DNA of 64,000 nucleotides from Isoetes taiwanensis (taxonomy: Eukaryota > Streptophyta > Lycopodiopsida > Isoetales > Isoetaceae). The stretch lies in the NCBI GenBank assembly GCA_021234155.1, contig JAJEKV010000129.1, positions 124,001 through 188,000 of the forward strand, in the 5' to 3' direction. A model generated the notes under the pieces. The model was not told the DNA's origin. It was given only the letters and a program-made list of their open reading frames with translations, and made no database searches. Position numbers and translations under genes: made by a program. Position 1 is the first letter of the stretch. Each line of letters opens with the position of its first letter. Shown here one piece after another: positions 38,401-49,023 of this stretch.

Positions 38401-39153
38401 AACATTAAATTTGAAAGGGGAACTTACCTTAGCAGCCAGAGGGAAGACTGCAAGAGATTCCAAGACACGAGGAAAGTGGTGAAATGGAATTACCGCAATC
38501 TGATCTAATAAGGACCCGATCCCAAAGATCCAAGTCATTTGCTAGGGTATAGAATCTATCCAAGAAGCAAAAAGTCCTTTTCTCGCCCCTTTTTTATTAC
38601 TCGTGAATATGTGGTCAAGAGGAGGGAGGATGGTAGACAAAATTTGCAATCAATTTGTCCCATTCACATCTCTCATTCTTGGTCATATTGATTTTTTCCC
38701 AAGTTTTTGATCCCATAAAGGGGTGTTATTAAAATCTCACGCCAAGCGACCAATTGTGAACTTTGGTTTTCTTCTTTGGATCCACAAATACATGTCCCTC
38801 CATTGCATTTCCCTTTCATGGGGCTCTGTTGAAGCATAAACATTGATAATTCCAGCCAAGTGACCCTTGATATTGAGAAAACTAACTGACCATCTGCCTG
38901 AGGGGGAAACATATGAACCGGAGGGGAGGGAACCCTTCCAGATTGTGCAAATTCCACCTTTAGTACCATTGGCTGCAGCCTGTGTCGAACTACTACGGAT
39001 AGACCCATCCCCCAATTTTGATGATTCAAAGGAGGGAGCCTATGCTCTGCAATAGTATAATGTCTGCGCTTTCATTTCTTGAATTGCAATGAGAGCCCTT
39101 TTCCTCTTCAAAGGACCCTTTATACCTCTTAAATTCCAACACACAATCTTCAT
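35480..39153 (-). pseudogene. LINE ORF2 (endonuclease-reverse transcriptase), broken
   Basis: Starts at ATG 39151-39153 with MKIVCWNLRGIKGP, the classic N-terminus of the L1 endonuclease. INVYAST and RDMYLWI follow at 38700-38900. Frame 37861-38538 is the EN-RT linker (FFFRAAKSRIINNGI, then QRYQELF). Reverse transcriptase has GKSPGPDGFPPEFFKEFW (37496-37864) and QYADDTFIFL (about 37030-37060). The zinc-containing C-terminal region lies at 36398-36745 and beyond. Several frame changes separate these parts, so the protein cannot be made as one chain. Confidence 0.85.
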
Positions 39154-40215
39154 AAAGATTTATTTCTTGTATTAGAGGCAGGCCCATCCAAATTAAAGAG
39201 GACCATTTTTTTATTCTTTTTCCTGGTAGTCTGGGGGGTAAAGAATTCATCAGCACCAGGTTGAGAAGGAGATGACATGACAAGGTCATTAGTAGGAAGA
39301 ATTTCCTCAATTGAATCTGCTGCATCAGCATTCAAGTCGTGGTCATCTAAAATAGCACTCCTGGGAGATTCAGGCTGTTGCTTAAAAAGCTCACCTGAAA
39401 TTTCCTTTTCTTCATAGTTTGAGGACATTGGCTGTTGCTTAAAAAGCTCACCAATTCCTACCAATTGAGACTCATTTGGAGCTGGAAATAGATTTTGTAC
39501 AGGAAAATCAGAGATCTTGTGTGAGCACTCACCCTTTTCCCGAACAGGAGAGGGAGACTTTGATCTCTTTCCCGAGGAAGGCTCCCTGATTGTAATCCCT
39601 TTGTTCAGAACCTTAATACTCCCTTCTCCAGATTTCCTAATCCAGGTCATTTTTCCTTTTTTTTGAGCCAGCAATGACTGCTCTGCCTTCTCTCTTTCCT
39701 CTCTAATTTTCTGCTTGCGGGCTTTCCTTTTCACACTTCCATTTATGTTTTGTTTTTTGAGGACCGGAGAAGGCTTTTTGTAGGGAGTAATCCACTGGTT
39801 GGAAGGCTCCTCATTAGTTCGCTTATCTGTAAAGCCTCTGCAGATTCCTCCCCCGTGCAGTCTAATTCCACAAACACTACAAGGAGTAGGGATTCCCCGC
39901 CATTGTAAAGGAAGGCATTTCTGTAGCCCAAAATAGTCACAATAGTCAATTCTGTCGGGAATTGGCTTAAGCAGATCCAATTGAACCCACACCCTTGGGG
40001 GCTGGTCCGGCATTGTCTCCATACCTATGAATTCACCTAATTCCTGGAACAGATTTTTCAAAATCTCCTCACTCCAGTATATTGGGCTAAGGCCTTGAAC
40101 TGAAGTCCATGCAGGGTGGAAGAGCTGTTTAATATCTCGAGGATCAAAGGCTGGGTACCATTTTTGGAAAAAGATTTGAGTGTTAGCTCTTGTGATCGTG
40201 CTGTTTTGAGCATTT
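39150..40215 (-). CDS. LINE ORF1 (DUF4283 / zinc-knuckle gag-like protein), 5'-truncated
   Basis: The open part runs from about 40061 to the stop at 39150 (303 residues). Upstream, another frame supplies QKWYPAFDP and PIYWSEEILKNLF, typical of the end of DUF4283, so a frameshift lies near 40060. Then come RVWVQLDLLKPIPDRI and a knuckle, CSVCG..LHGGGIC, about 60 residues in. A basic KRKARKQKIREEREKAEQ stretch and a short internal repeat (GELFKQQP, twice) follow. ORF1 proteins of plant L1 elements bind their own RNA. The stop overlaps the ORF2 start as ATGA. Confidence 0.8.
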
Positions 40216-40250
40216 TGATGTAAATTTCATTCCCACATTCCACAATAAAG

Positions 40251-41934
40251 AAAGGACATTAAAAAAAGTAATGTCAGGAGCAAAGCTGAAAGATGAATAA
40301 ATGAAACGTATAGTTTACCTTCCCTTTCCATTCTTTTTCTTGTGCAACTCCTTTCCAAAGTCATCATTTTTGTCTTTTGATTGCTTTGAATCCTCTTCTC
40401 CAACCGTCATTAGGGCAGCCACAACACTTCCGGCACATTGGCCATGAAATTTTCCAACGTACCTCTATTAGACTCCCTCTGTAGATACACTTTTGCCCTT
40501 GTGGGATCCGTTTGGAAGCCACTAAAGACCGGAAGAATAGAAAAATTAGAAATTGACAATGATATAAAATTAAAACAAATGAGGAAATCTAAAAACAGTA
40601 AACTTTTTGCCAAAGATTTTTGTATTCTGCTTGAGATTTCAAGATGCTTACTGATGGTGCTTTGCGACTTCGAACGAAACCTAAAAGTGCAGGCGCTACT
40701 CAGGAAGATTCAATCAAGAGTTATTGGTGCTCGACATGAACTAAGGTAATCCATCCCGCCATTTTTCTGTTCCAAACGAATCCTTGTTTTTTTCCATTTT
40801 TATTTTTTCATTTTTTTTTCTTGCCATTCTTAAGAAGTCGTCATTATGTTGTTCACCTAATGATGTTTCATTGATCTCTAAGTCATCATTGCCTGATATT
40901 GAAATCTTATTGATATCTTGAAACCCCTTAACTAGTGTAGAATATACTAGCTGCTAGTATAGCATATGTTGTGTTAATGATGTCAATGGCTAATGGCGTC
41001 AATGGTTAGTGGTGTTCGATGGTTAATGGCTGTTGTGTTAATGGTGTTATTTTTTTTTTTTTTTTCATTAGTCTATCCTCATTTAACTTTATATAAATCA
41101 TCAAATCTTTGAACAGGTAAAAAACAATGTCGGCCTCTGAAAGTAGTGGTACTGTGAGTGGCAATTGCTTGCCACATCGTATCTTAACAAAACCATCATC
41201 CTCATCGTCTGATGTGGGATTATCAAAGTCACCATTCTCGTCGTCTTTGTCATCTCATCAACCAAGCAGAAAACGGGCTAGACAAGGCCCAAGCAAAGCT
41301 TTCTACCTCCATCGACGCAGTTGTTGGTGCAACAATTGTAAAGGCAAGTCTAGTCGTTCCTATCGGATTCGGCCAAGAACATGAAGTGAGATTTGGTCTT
41401 TGACAGAGCCAACCAACCCAATTTGATGAAGAACATTATGTCGAACAAAACAAAAATAGTGTAAGTTGTCTCCTTCAATAGATAATTCATTTTAACATTA
41501 TAAGTAAATTTGTGGTCTCCCATTAGTTTTTATGGATTACCATTCTATCTCATTATTTTTATAGTTACTTTTGATTCTAGTGATTGTGGTTCATATAGTC
41601 ATCGGATCAAGCGTGCCCGCTCACAAGTGCATTTGTTGGTGAGGATGTGATCCACAAAACTATTATGGATTTTTTTTTTGATAAATGAACAAACCAATGG
41701 TTGCCAAGATATTGATGTTGAGGATCATGCATGTTGATTCTTATTCTCGAAGATAAAGTTGGTTGGAGCATCTACAGTGTATCTGAACTTTTCAGGTATG
41801 TATACAGGCAAGTCATCCTTTTGTTTTGTGTGGACGTGAGAATTATATAAGTATGATGATTTGAATTTTTATAGCTTGCTTGATAAGATATTACCGGATG
41901 GACATTGTCTTCAAAAGACTAGGCGTAGAGGCTA
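40251..41934 (+). other. CACTA 5' coding/noncoding region
   Basis: Open frames at 40438-40749 and 41127-41384 are lysine-rich and serine-rich with no motif I recognise. The second (SASESSGTVSG.., then RKRARQGPSKAF) could be the N-terminal exon of a transposon protein. No firm assignment. Confidence 0.35.
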
Positions 41935-44490
41935 GAGAGTTATTACGTTCTTTTGGACTGGAGTATAATATTGTGCATGCATGCATTAATGATTGATTCT
42001 TATTCCACAAAGACTGTGCAAATCAGGAATCGTGTCCAAAATGCAAGGAAGCACGGTACGAAGAAGGTAGAAAAACAAAGTTACGTTACACTCCTATAAT
42101 CCCTCGCATTGGTCATATATTCCGATCGTCAACACTTGCAGAACTCATGGATTATCATATACATCATCGTAGCACTGATGGAAAAATGAGAATCCCTGCA
42201 GATGGAGCCTTGTGGAAACATATTGAAGAAAAGTGGCCCATATTTGCATTGGAACCTCGCAATATTAGGCTTGGGCTAGGAATTGATGGTGTTTGTCCAT
42301 GGGGTTCTAAGTCATCCTCACATAGTGTGTGGCCTGTGGCTATTATCAATTATAATATCCCACCATGGTTGGCGACAAAACCTGGCTATATTATGTTGAC
42401 TTTGATTATTCTAGGTACGCATGTGCATATAATTTTATATATACTTTATATTAAGCATAAAATAGAATATTGCAGGAAAATATAAAGTTTCGAATATGGA
42501 CGTCTACTTGGAACCGTGTATGTATGACATTTCTAGAACTCCACCTGACTTTACGTTCCATGGGATGTTATGCTTTACTCTTCACGACTATCTAGGATTT
42601 TTTGAAGCTTCAGGTATGGTATAACAGGTATAGTGCAGAATCATATAATTTCAATTGTTATTTAAATGCTTCTTCTTTTATTCTCATTGCAGGTCTACAA
42701 ACAAGTGGTGCAGGTGGATGTCCATCTTGTGGGACTAGCTTAACCTCTTATAGATCAAAACATTTGAAAAAGCAAATATATTTGGGGCATATGGCAGATG
42801 GCCATTTTGCGCGTGGCTCTGATAAGATACGAGGCCAAAGCGATGGATACCCAAGGATTGGTTGGATGCCTGGCAGTAGAAGAACCCCAATGCGGATTAT
42901 TTGATTGGTTATAAGGCAAAAGCTCCTCCTAAAATGAAGAGGTTATCTATTTTCTACAGGTTGGAGTATTGGACTGACTTGGAGTTGGTCCATTTACTTG
43001 ATCCTATGCACATTTTCGAAAATGTTGCGCATTCTCTTTGGCAGCATTTAACAGGAGAGTGGGAAACCTTGGCTGCTAGATTGGATCTGAAAAAGCAAAA
43101 AATAAAAAAGAAATATTGGCCCATTGAGAGGAAAGGCAAGAAGACTGACATGGAAACAAGGTGCATGGAATAAAATAACGGCTAAGATTAGCCAAATGGC
43201 TATTTTGTAGCAATTTTGCCAAGAAAAACGGCTAAAGTAAATGGAAAAAATGCCCCAAAAAAAGAAAATTTTAGCCCAATTTTTTTGCCGCCCAAGTGAG
43301 TTTTTAGGTTGAATAGCCAAACCTTTACCTCCAGACATATCCATTGGGACATCGATTAGCTAAACCTAAGATAGAGTGGGCTTGGAAAAATGGATAGATT
43401 AGCCCGAAATTCAACACCAATTTATGTACTAACTTTAAGGAATTTCAAATAGGGTTTATGTTTCCTTTTTTTTCCCCCTTTCCTTTCTCGTTCCAAGTAC
43501 AAAGTTAAAGCATTAGAGGAAAAGGAACAATGTCGTGCCCTTTTTTTTTAGGTTTTTCAACATGTTCATATATGTTCGTGTCTTGATTTATGTATTTACA
43601 ATAAATTCAATGTCTTTGCCCGAATGCTTGGATTTTTTTAAATCATTATAGCGTGATGGCTAATATTTGCCTTTCCATTTTGTGAAAGTTTAGCCAAAAG
43701 CAAGAAACTGTGATGGACAAAAACCATTTAATTTAGCCAAGTGTTAGAAACTTCTAGCCCCAATTTGAAGGTAGTTTAGCTTAACTTATTTTGGCTACAC
43801 TAAAATATAGGAGTAGTAATTTATTCCATGACAAGGTGCATGGGTTTTGGGAAAGAAACACCAGATTGAAGTGAATAAGAGGATAGCAAAGGTACGCACA
43901 CCAATTGGATATGGAGCTTCTCTGAGAAAAGCATTTACAAAAAAAGGTAGCCTCACTGGATTAAAGACGCATGATTGGCATAAGTTTCTCCAGGTATGCT
44001 TTTATTCTTGTACTTCCGTTTCTTGTAATAAATTATATTGCAAAGTATGCAATGATATTACATGGACTTTGCAGCATATACTTCCATGTGTGATAGGGGA
44101 CTTCTTGACCCCACAAATAAGGAGCATTATATTTCGATTGGATAAATTTGCAAGGTGGGTCTCCTCCAAAGAAATTGAAGTGGCCGATATCCCAAAGGTG
44201 GAGGAGGAAGTGATTATACTGCTTTGTGACATTGAAAAGGAATTTCCCACCAGTTTCTTTGGCCTACAGGTACTACTAACCAAATTCTATGCAATCGTGT
44301 AATTTTATTTCTAGCAACTAGAGGTACAATTAACAATGTGCTTATATACATAGGTACATCTGTTGATACATATTCCAAATGAGATAAAGTTGGCAGGACC
44401 TGCTCCTAGCAGATGGATGTTTTTTCTAGAGTGCTACATGAAGGTGCTCAAAGATTTTGTGCGTGAAATGCAAACCAGAGGGTTGCATGG
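41935..44490 (+). pseudogene. CACTA TNP2-type transposase, interrupted
   Basis: Exon 1 (to 42415) encodes CPKCKEARY, PIIPRIGHIFRS, PADGALWKHIEEKWPIFA and EPRNIRLGLGIDGVCPWG, all TNP2 blocks. GT..AG introns at 42416-42476 and 42614-42692 join in frame to YKVSNMDVYLEP and ASGLQTSGAGGCPSCG. After a frame break near 42850-42900 come NADYLIGYKAKAPP and LLDPMHIFENVAHSLW. A 667 bp MITE (43164-43830) then splits the gene. Downstream lies the DUF4218 part: GLKTHDWHKFLQ, HILPCVIGDFL, DIEKEFPTSFFGLQ and PSRWMFFLECYMKVLKDFV. TNP2 proteins cut and paste CACTA elements. This copy is inactive as written. Confidence 0.88.
43164..43830. mobile_element. 667 bp MITE in the CACTA transposase
   Basis: Perfect 11 bp terminal inverted repeats CATGGAATAAA / TTTATTCCATG are flanked by perfect 8 bp direct repeats ACAAGGTG (43156-43163 and 43831-43838). 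An 8 bp duplication suggests a hAT-type mover. No coding capacity is evident; AACGGCTAA and TTAGCC words recur inside. Because the target continues CATGG, the exact border can slide by up to five bases. Confidence 0.82.
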
Positions 44491-45070
44491 CTGAAGGCCA
44501 TCTTGTACAAGAGACACTGTTTTATCTAAATGATGCCACTATCGCATGCCATCCTAAAGGTCCTAAATTGTGGGAGACTGAAGAGCCCAAGGAGATTAGT
44601 GCAAAAGTATTATAGGGTAACGGAGTAGAACGAAGTCTGAGCGATGACATGCTTCTTGCAGTAAGCACATTTGTTCTTGATAATACTGCAAGTTTAGCAC
44701 AATGGAGGGATTTATATGAAACCGCTAATGAGGATGCACAAAGATCAACGGGGGCAATCAATAGGCCACTCTATTCCAGATGTTATGGATAATGCATGGT
44801 TGTTGGCTCGTATGGACGAAGCTAGAGACCATGGCCAAGTATTCCAGATGATGATTACGAGGTTGTAGCAAGAAGGTATAAAATTATAAATCTTTGATTA
44901 TAAGTTCCATTCTCTTTATGTATATTACTCATAATTAATGTTATTTTGATCTAGGCACGATATTATTCCTCAATGTGGGCATAAGGGCAACATTTTCGCA
45001 TCAACAGTGTTGATAAGTGTAGGGTTACATTTGATTCAGGAATCAGCTCAGAATTTGAAATATGTAGCAA

Positions 45071-45496
45071 AATAACAGGGGGTTCCAGGGGGATTTGATA
45101 TAGATATAATTCTTGAAACCGTAGACCATATCCCTACAACAATTCAATGGGTTATTATAAAAAAAACATAGATTTAAGATAAAAAAATAGTCACATTAGC
45201 TCACTTTGGTTAGATTGGTTAAAGTAGTCGTATTAGGACATTGAGTTATTTTTGGTAGAGGTTGAATCCCCGTGATTTCATATTCTAAAAGCTTAAGCCA
45301 AACCGTGATAGAGGCTCGATATACCATCAAAACCTTAGGCAAACTCGTATTCGACATCTTAAAATCATAGGCGCCCCTAATCATAATTGAGCATAATCGA
45401 AACGAGAGGTGTCAAGAAGCTCTAACATACTGATCCGGGCCATAGGATTGGCCAGATCCGACGATCGTGGTAGTCCTGTGGTGCACCTCGTTTAGA
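45071..45496 (+). mobile_element. SINE-like insertion, copy 1
   Basis: A 426 bp unit between direct repeats ATATGTAGCAA (45060-45070 and 45497-45507). It contains a tRNA-like box A (TTAGCTCAC) and a box B-like GGTTGAATCC. It matches copy 2 along its length with several small indels. No poly-A or coding sequence. Confidence 0.65.
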
Positions 45497-45507
45497 ATAT
45501 GTAGCAA

Positions 45508-45927
45508 AATAACGTGGGGTTCTGTGGGGATTTGATATAGATATAATTTTGAAACCGTAGACCATATCCCTACAACAATTCAATGGGTTATTATAAAAAA
45601 AAACATAGATTTAAGATAAAAAATAGTCACATTAGCTCACCGGGTTAGATTGGTTAAAGTAGTCGATTAGGGACATTGAGTTATTTTGGTAGAGGTTCGA
45701 ATCCCTCGTATTTCATATTCTAAAAGCTTAAGCCAAACCGTGTATAGAGGCTCGATATACCATCAAAACCTTAGGCAAACTCAGATTCGACATCTTAAAA
45801 TCATAGGCGCCCCAATCATAATTGAGCATAATCGAAACGAGAGGTGTCAAGAAGCTCTAAACTGACCGGGCCATAGGATTGACAGATCCGACGAATCGCG
45901 GGTAGTCCAGGTGCACCTCGTTTTAGA
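45508..45927 (+). mobile_element. SINE-like insertion, copy 2
   Basis: A 420 bp unit between ATATGTAGCAA at 45497-45507 and 45928-45938. Box A TAGCTCACCGGG and box B GGTTCGAATCC match RNA polymerase III consensus exactly, but their separation is too long and the stems too weak for a tRNA gene. Removing both copies plus one direct repeat rejoins the CACTA frame as KYVAIGIFELHG. Confidence 0.68.
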
Positions 45928-45938
45928 ATATGTAGCAA

Positions 45939-46740
45939 TAGGGATTTTTGAATTACATGGGAATCTTAATGATATTATTGACTTGGATGAAGGCACGATG
46001 GTTCAAAGTTATATAGAGAGGTCGTGGCAAGACAATTAGAACTCATCCATCAGGATTTCCAGAAGTGGATTCTTCAAAGGTATTGGCTGAAATGAGAGAA
46101 CCTTTTGTTTTTCCAAGTTAGATCGAGCAGATATTTATTCATAGGAATCCTAATGAGACAAATTGGTGGATTGTCGTGGATTGTCAACCAAGAGCTCGAC
46201 GTGTAATTGATCTATCTGTAGCTAAAAATAATATGGAAGAGCTCTCCCATGACATTCATGCTAATAATGATGATGATGCTAATCATGATGATGATGATGT
46301 TGTTGTTGTTGCCGATGATGATGATTGTGGTGCGGGGAGGCGATGAACCATTATTGCATGAAGAAGAAGGAGAAACGGAAGAAATTGTCATCAACATTGC
46401 AGGAGGAAGGTGCATATCCGGGAGGAGGTTATCTCAAAGGTGGTTTGCTTGAGGATGATAATTGATCAACATGTTTCTTTAGAATCTCCATTCATGGAAC
46501 TTTCACATAGAGAGGAAGTTGTCAAAGAAGTGAATTACGCAGCCCGATCTCCATTCAATTCACCAATTCACATTCGTGGACATAATGAGGATTATATAGA
46601 AGATGAAGAGATTAATGAACATGGAAATGATCCATCCGAAGCAATTAGGATTTGGCTCTTCGTTTATAACTAGATGATGACAAGATAGAGGATATTGAGC
46701 ATGATCTTAATGAAGTGGTTACATATGATTAATTAACATT
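45939..46740 (+). pseudogene. CACTA 3' coding region (DUF4216-like)
   Basis: After the SINE pair the frame resumes with IGIFELHGNLNDIIDLD. Further on NETNWWIVVDCQPRARRV resembles the DUF4216 segment that follows DUF4218 in CACTA proteins. It ends in an acidic run encoded by repeated GATGAT codons (about 46260-46325). Stops and frame changes are frequent. Confidence 0.6.
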
Positions 46741-47400
46741 GTTAATCTTATTGATATGATTACTATGGTATAGATCATTTGGTATTGAGTATTGTTTTTA
46801 TCTTCCTATAAATTTGCTTTCCTGTTCAAGTTTCTAGGTATCCGTCACCATTATCTATTCCCCTTTATCACACTGTATCCAAATCATTCTTTCTATCAAG
46901 TAATACTCCTTGGTGCAATACTAAATCTTTATTGATGTATAAATACTAAACACGATTCTACTAACATATTAGATACAAGTTGATGGCATTATATTATAAG
47001 TCTTATGAAAATGTTGTAATGATGTAGTCATAAAATTGTTTAAAAATTGTTGCAATAACCCACTTAAATTGCAATATAAAGTTGATAAAATGCTCCTCAA
47101 AATTCCATTAAAATATTAGATGAAATTTTGGATAACCTTTTGTTATATGTCTTAAGAAAAGGTTGGCACAACTTAGTTTAAATAGTGTTTAAAAGTCGTT
47201 GCAAAAAACCTATTTAATATGCAATAAAAAGTTGATAAAAGAAGGTTATTGCTTTGACAACATATTTGACACTATGCAATAGACACAATTTTGACACAAT
47301 ACAAGCAATTTGTGTGAAGATGGTAGCATTCGACACAAATTTGTCACTACACCTAGGGCTTGTCACAAGGGTTGACACTATACCCCAATCCTCTTGTAGT
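46741..47400. repeat. CACTA 3' subterminal region
   Basis: AT-rich. Two related segments begin at about 47040 and 47195 (GTTGCAA.AACC, then GCAATAAAAAGTTGATAAAA). From about 47250 TGACA/TGTCA words are dense, leading to the terminal TCTTGTAGTG. These are presumably transposase-binding subterminal repeats. Confidence 0.6.
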
Positions 47401-47401
47401 G

Positions 47402-47985
47402 AACCCTGCGCTTGAGCAAAATGAATGAAATGCTTGACTTTGGGCCACTTAGATTTAAGCTCCGGACTTCTAAGCAAGAAAGGAGAATCTCAAAATGGAT
47501 TAGGCATTTTGGCATTATGTAGGGTTAGATTGCCTAACTTTGCGGATTTTCTTGCATCACCAAGATCTCCATCTCCATCTCAATTGCATAAGAGGAGCAA
47601 CCACCGGTTATTAGCCGGTTTCCGAAGTGGCTGCCCAACAACAGCAGCCACTGCCAGTTTACACTCGATAGCAAGTTTGTAGCAGTCATTGGCATATTCT
47701 GGCATATACTGGCATATACCTAGAATATGCCATAAACCCCCTCACATGGACGAGGGCTTGCCTCCCTAGGGACAACCCAAAATTCTTAAATCTATTATTA
47801 TAAAACTTTATATGAAACCTCCCAAAGTTAAACCAGAGGGAAATCTCCCGTAGTAGCGCAGTTGGAAACCTCCCCAAGGCTTTGATTGAAAGTTGGGGAG
47901 GTTTCCACGGAAGAAAGTTGGGGAGGTTTCTTGTTGTTCTTGAGAGCCTGACCCAAATTGGACGTATATAATTTGAGCGATTGTT
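47402..47985. other. Unclassified spacer
   Basis: No gene recognised. The phrase GTTGGGGAGGTTTC recurs at about 47890-47935. Confidence 0.35.
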
Positions 47986-47989
47986 ATGG

Positions 47990-48138
47990 GCTAGATAACG
48001 TCCTCTCCCAAGGCGTTATAGGCCAGGAAATGGCCGAGTAGCCATGTGGCCAGGAAATTCTGACGGCCTCGGAATTTCCTATCCACATGGCCACTCGGCA
48101 ATTTCCTGGCCCATAACGCCGAGGAGAGGATGTTATCG
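47990..48138. repeat. Long hairpin, arms of about 65 bp
   Basis: The left arm (about 47995-48058) and right arm (about 48072-48136) are reverse complements with few mismatches. Shared words include GGCCAGGAAAT, CCACATGGC and AACGCC. Probably a foldback MITE; ends and target duplication are not clear. Confidence 0.7.
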
Positions 48139-48260
48139 ACCTTAACGTCTTTGGCCGAGGCATTTAGCAGAGTGACCGCCATAGCCCAGCTTGGGAAGCC
48201 CGCACCATATTCCGGCATCACAGCTTCACTGAATCAGCAAGCCGAAGATAGTTTCTTTAA

Positions 48261-48567
48261 AAACTCACACACATCGATAGGATTTAAGGATCAAACACCG
48301 CTTTTGTGGTTTGAAAAGAAAGCTTTTCTGGCCGATACTCACACACAACAATAGGATTTAAGGATCAAACACCTGTTTGTGGCTTGAAAAAGAAAGCTTA
48401 CAAAGGCCGATACTCACACAACAACAGGATTTAAAGATCAAACACCTGTTTGTGGCTTGAAAAAGAAAGCTTACACAGACCGATACTCACACACAGCAAC
48501 AAGGTTTAAGGATCAAACACCTGTCTGTGGCTTGAAAAAGAAAGCTTACACAGGCCGATACTCACAC
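48261..48567. repeat. Four-copy tandem repeat of about 76 bp
   Basis: Each unit contains GGATTTAAGGATCAAACACC, then TTTGTGGCTTGAAAAAGAAA, GCTTAC and GGCCGATACTCACAC. The first copy is most diverged; the last two are nearly identical. Confidence 0.85.
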
Positions 48568-49002
48568 CAATGGATTCTAAATGGAACAAAGGGAAAGCAT
48601 CTGGTCGCATCCTTGTTTTTGAAATAGAGCCAGCTCTGTTTTTGAAACAGAGCATCTATTGCAGCAAATAGAGCAAATTTTGAAAAAATTTCAGAAACCC
48701 ATGATCCATTTACGAGTAAAAGAGGATTTCGAAGCTTACATGCCCGGCTATAGAACTGGCGACTTTAGAACTGCCCGACAGCAGAGGAAATGTTATGGCC
48801 ATAACATCTTTTGTTATGGTCATAACCAATTGGGCCACATAATGTTACTGGACATAACATCTAGAGATCAACGTCTGAGATTAAACCCTACATCTAGATG
48901 CTGAGGCCAAGGACGTTAAGGTCTGTTTCATTTGTTTTTCCTTTGTGACTAATAATTACCTGCAAAAGGTAAAACAAATGAGAAGGCAACAAAAAATTAG
49001 GC
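48568..49002. other. Unclassified spacer
   Basis: No gene. TTATGGCCATAAC-type short palindromes recur around 48790-48860. Confidence 0.35.
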
Positions 49003-49023
49003 GCAAGGACAGGGTTCGAAATT

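Larger units (their letters stand above)
34807..40250 (-). mobile_element. L1-type LINE, minus strand, nested in the CACTA
   Basis: A 21 base T run (34807-34827) is the poly-A tail of a minus-strand element. ORF1 (gag-like, zinc knuckle) and ORF2 (endonuclease, reverse transcriptase, zf-RVT region) follow in the usual order. The 5' end falls inside the ORF1 DUF4283 domain near 40215-40250, so the copy is 5'-truncated. Its AT-rich composition separates it from the GC-rich LINEs in this window. Confidence 0.88.
29218..47401 (+). mobile_element. CACTA (En/Spm-type) DNA transposon with nested insertions
   Basis: The right end is TCTTGTAGTG (47392-47401), the complement of CACTACAAGA. The left end starts ACTACCACAAGAG (29218). 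Both continue inward to TATAGTGTC and then to subterminal GTGACAA/TTGTCAC repeats. The interior encodes a TNP2 transposase. The 18.2 kb length drops to about 7.3 kb, normal for this class, when the four inserted elements are removed. That both termini belong to one element is inferred from their similarity and orientation; the 3 bp target duplication is not clear. Confidence 0.75.

Noticed and set aside
43157-43843. 13 bp target duplication ACAAGGTGCATGG for the MITE
   Set aside because: The last five bases are equally explained as the start of the terminal repeat; 8 bp with an 11 bp TIR is the more economical reading.
45638-45710. Functional tRNA gene
   Set aside because: Boxes A and B match consensus, but the spacing is about 13 bases too long, acceptor and T stems do not pair, and the sequence lies in a duplicated 420 bp repeat.
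46249-46452. Methionine/isoleucine-rich frame as a membrane peptide
   Set aside because: It is an out-of-frame reading of the GAT repeat that encodes an acidic run in the CACTA protein.
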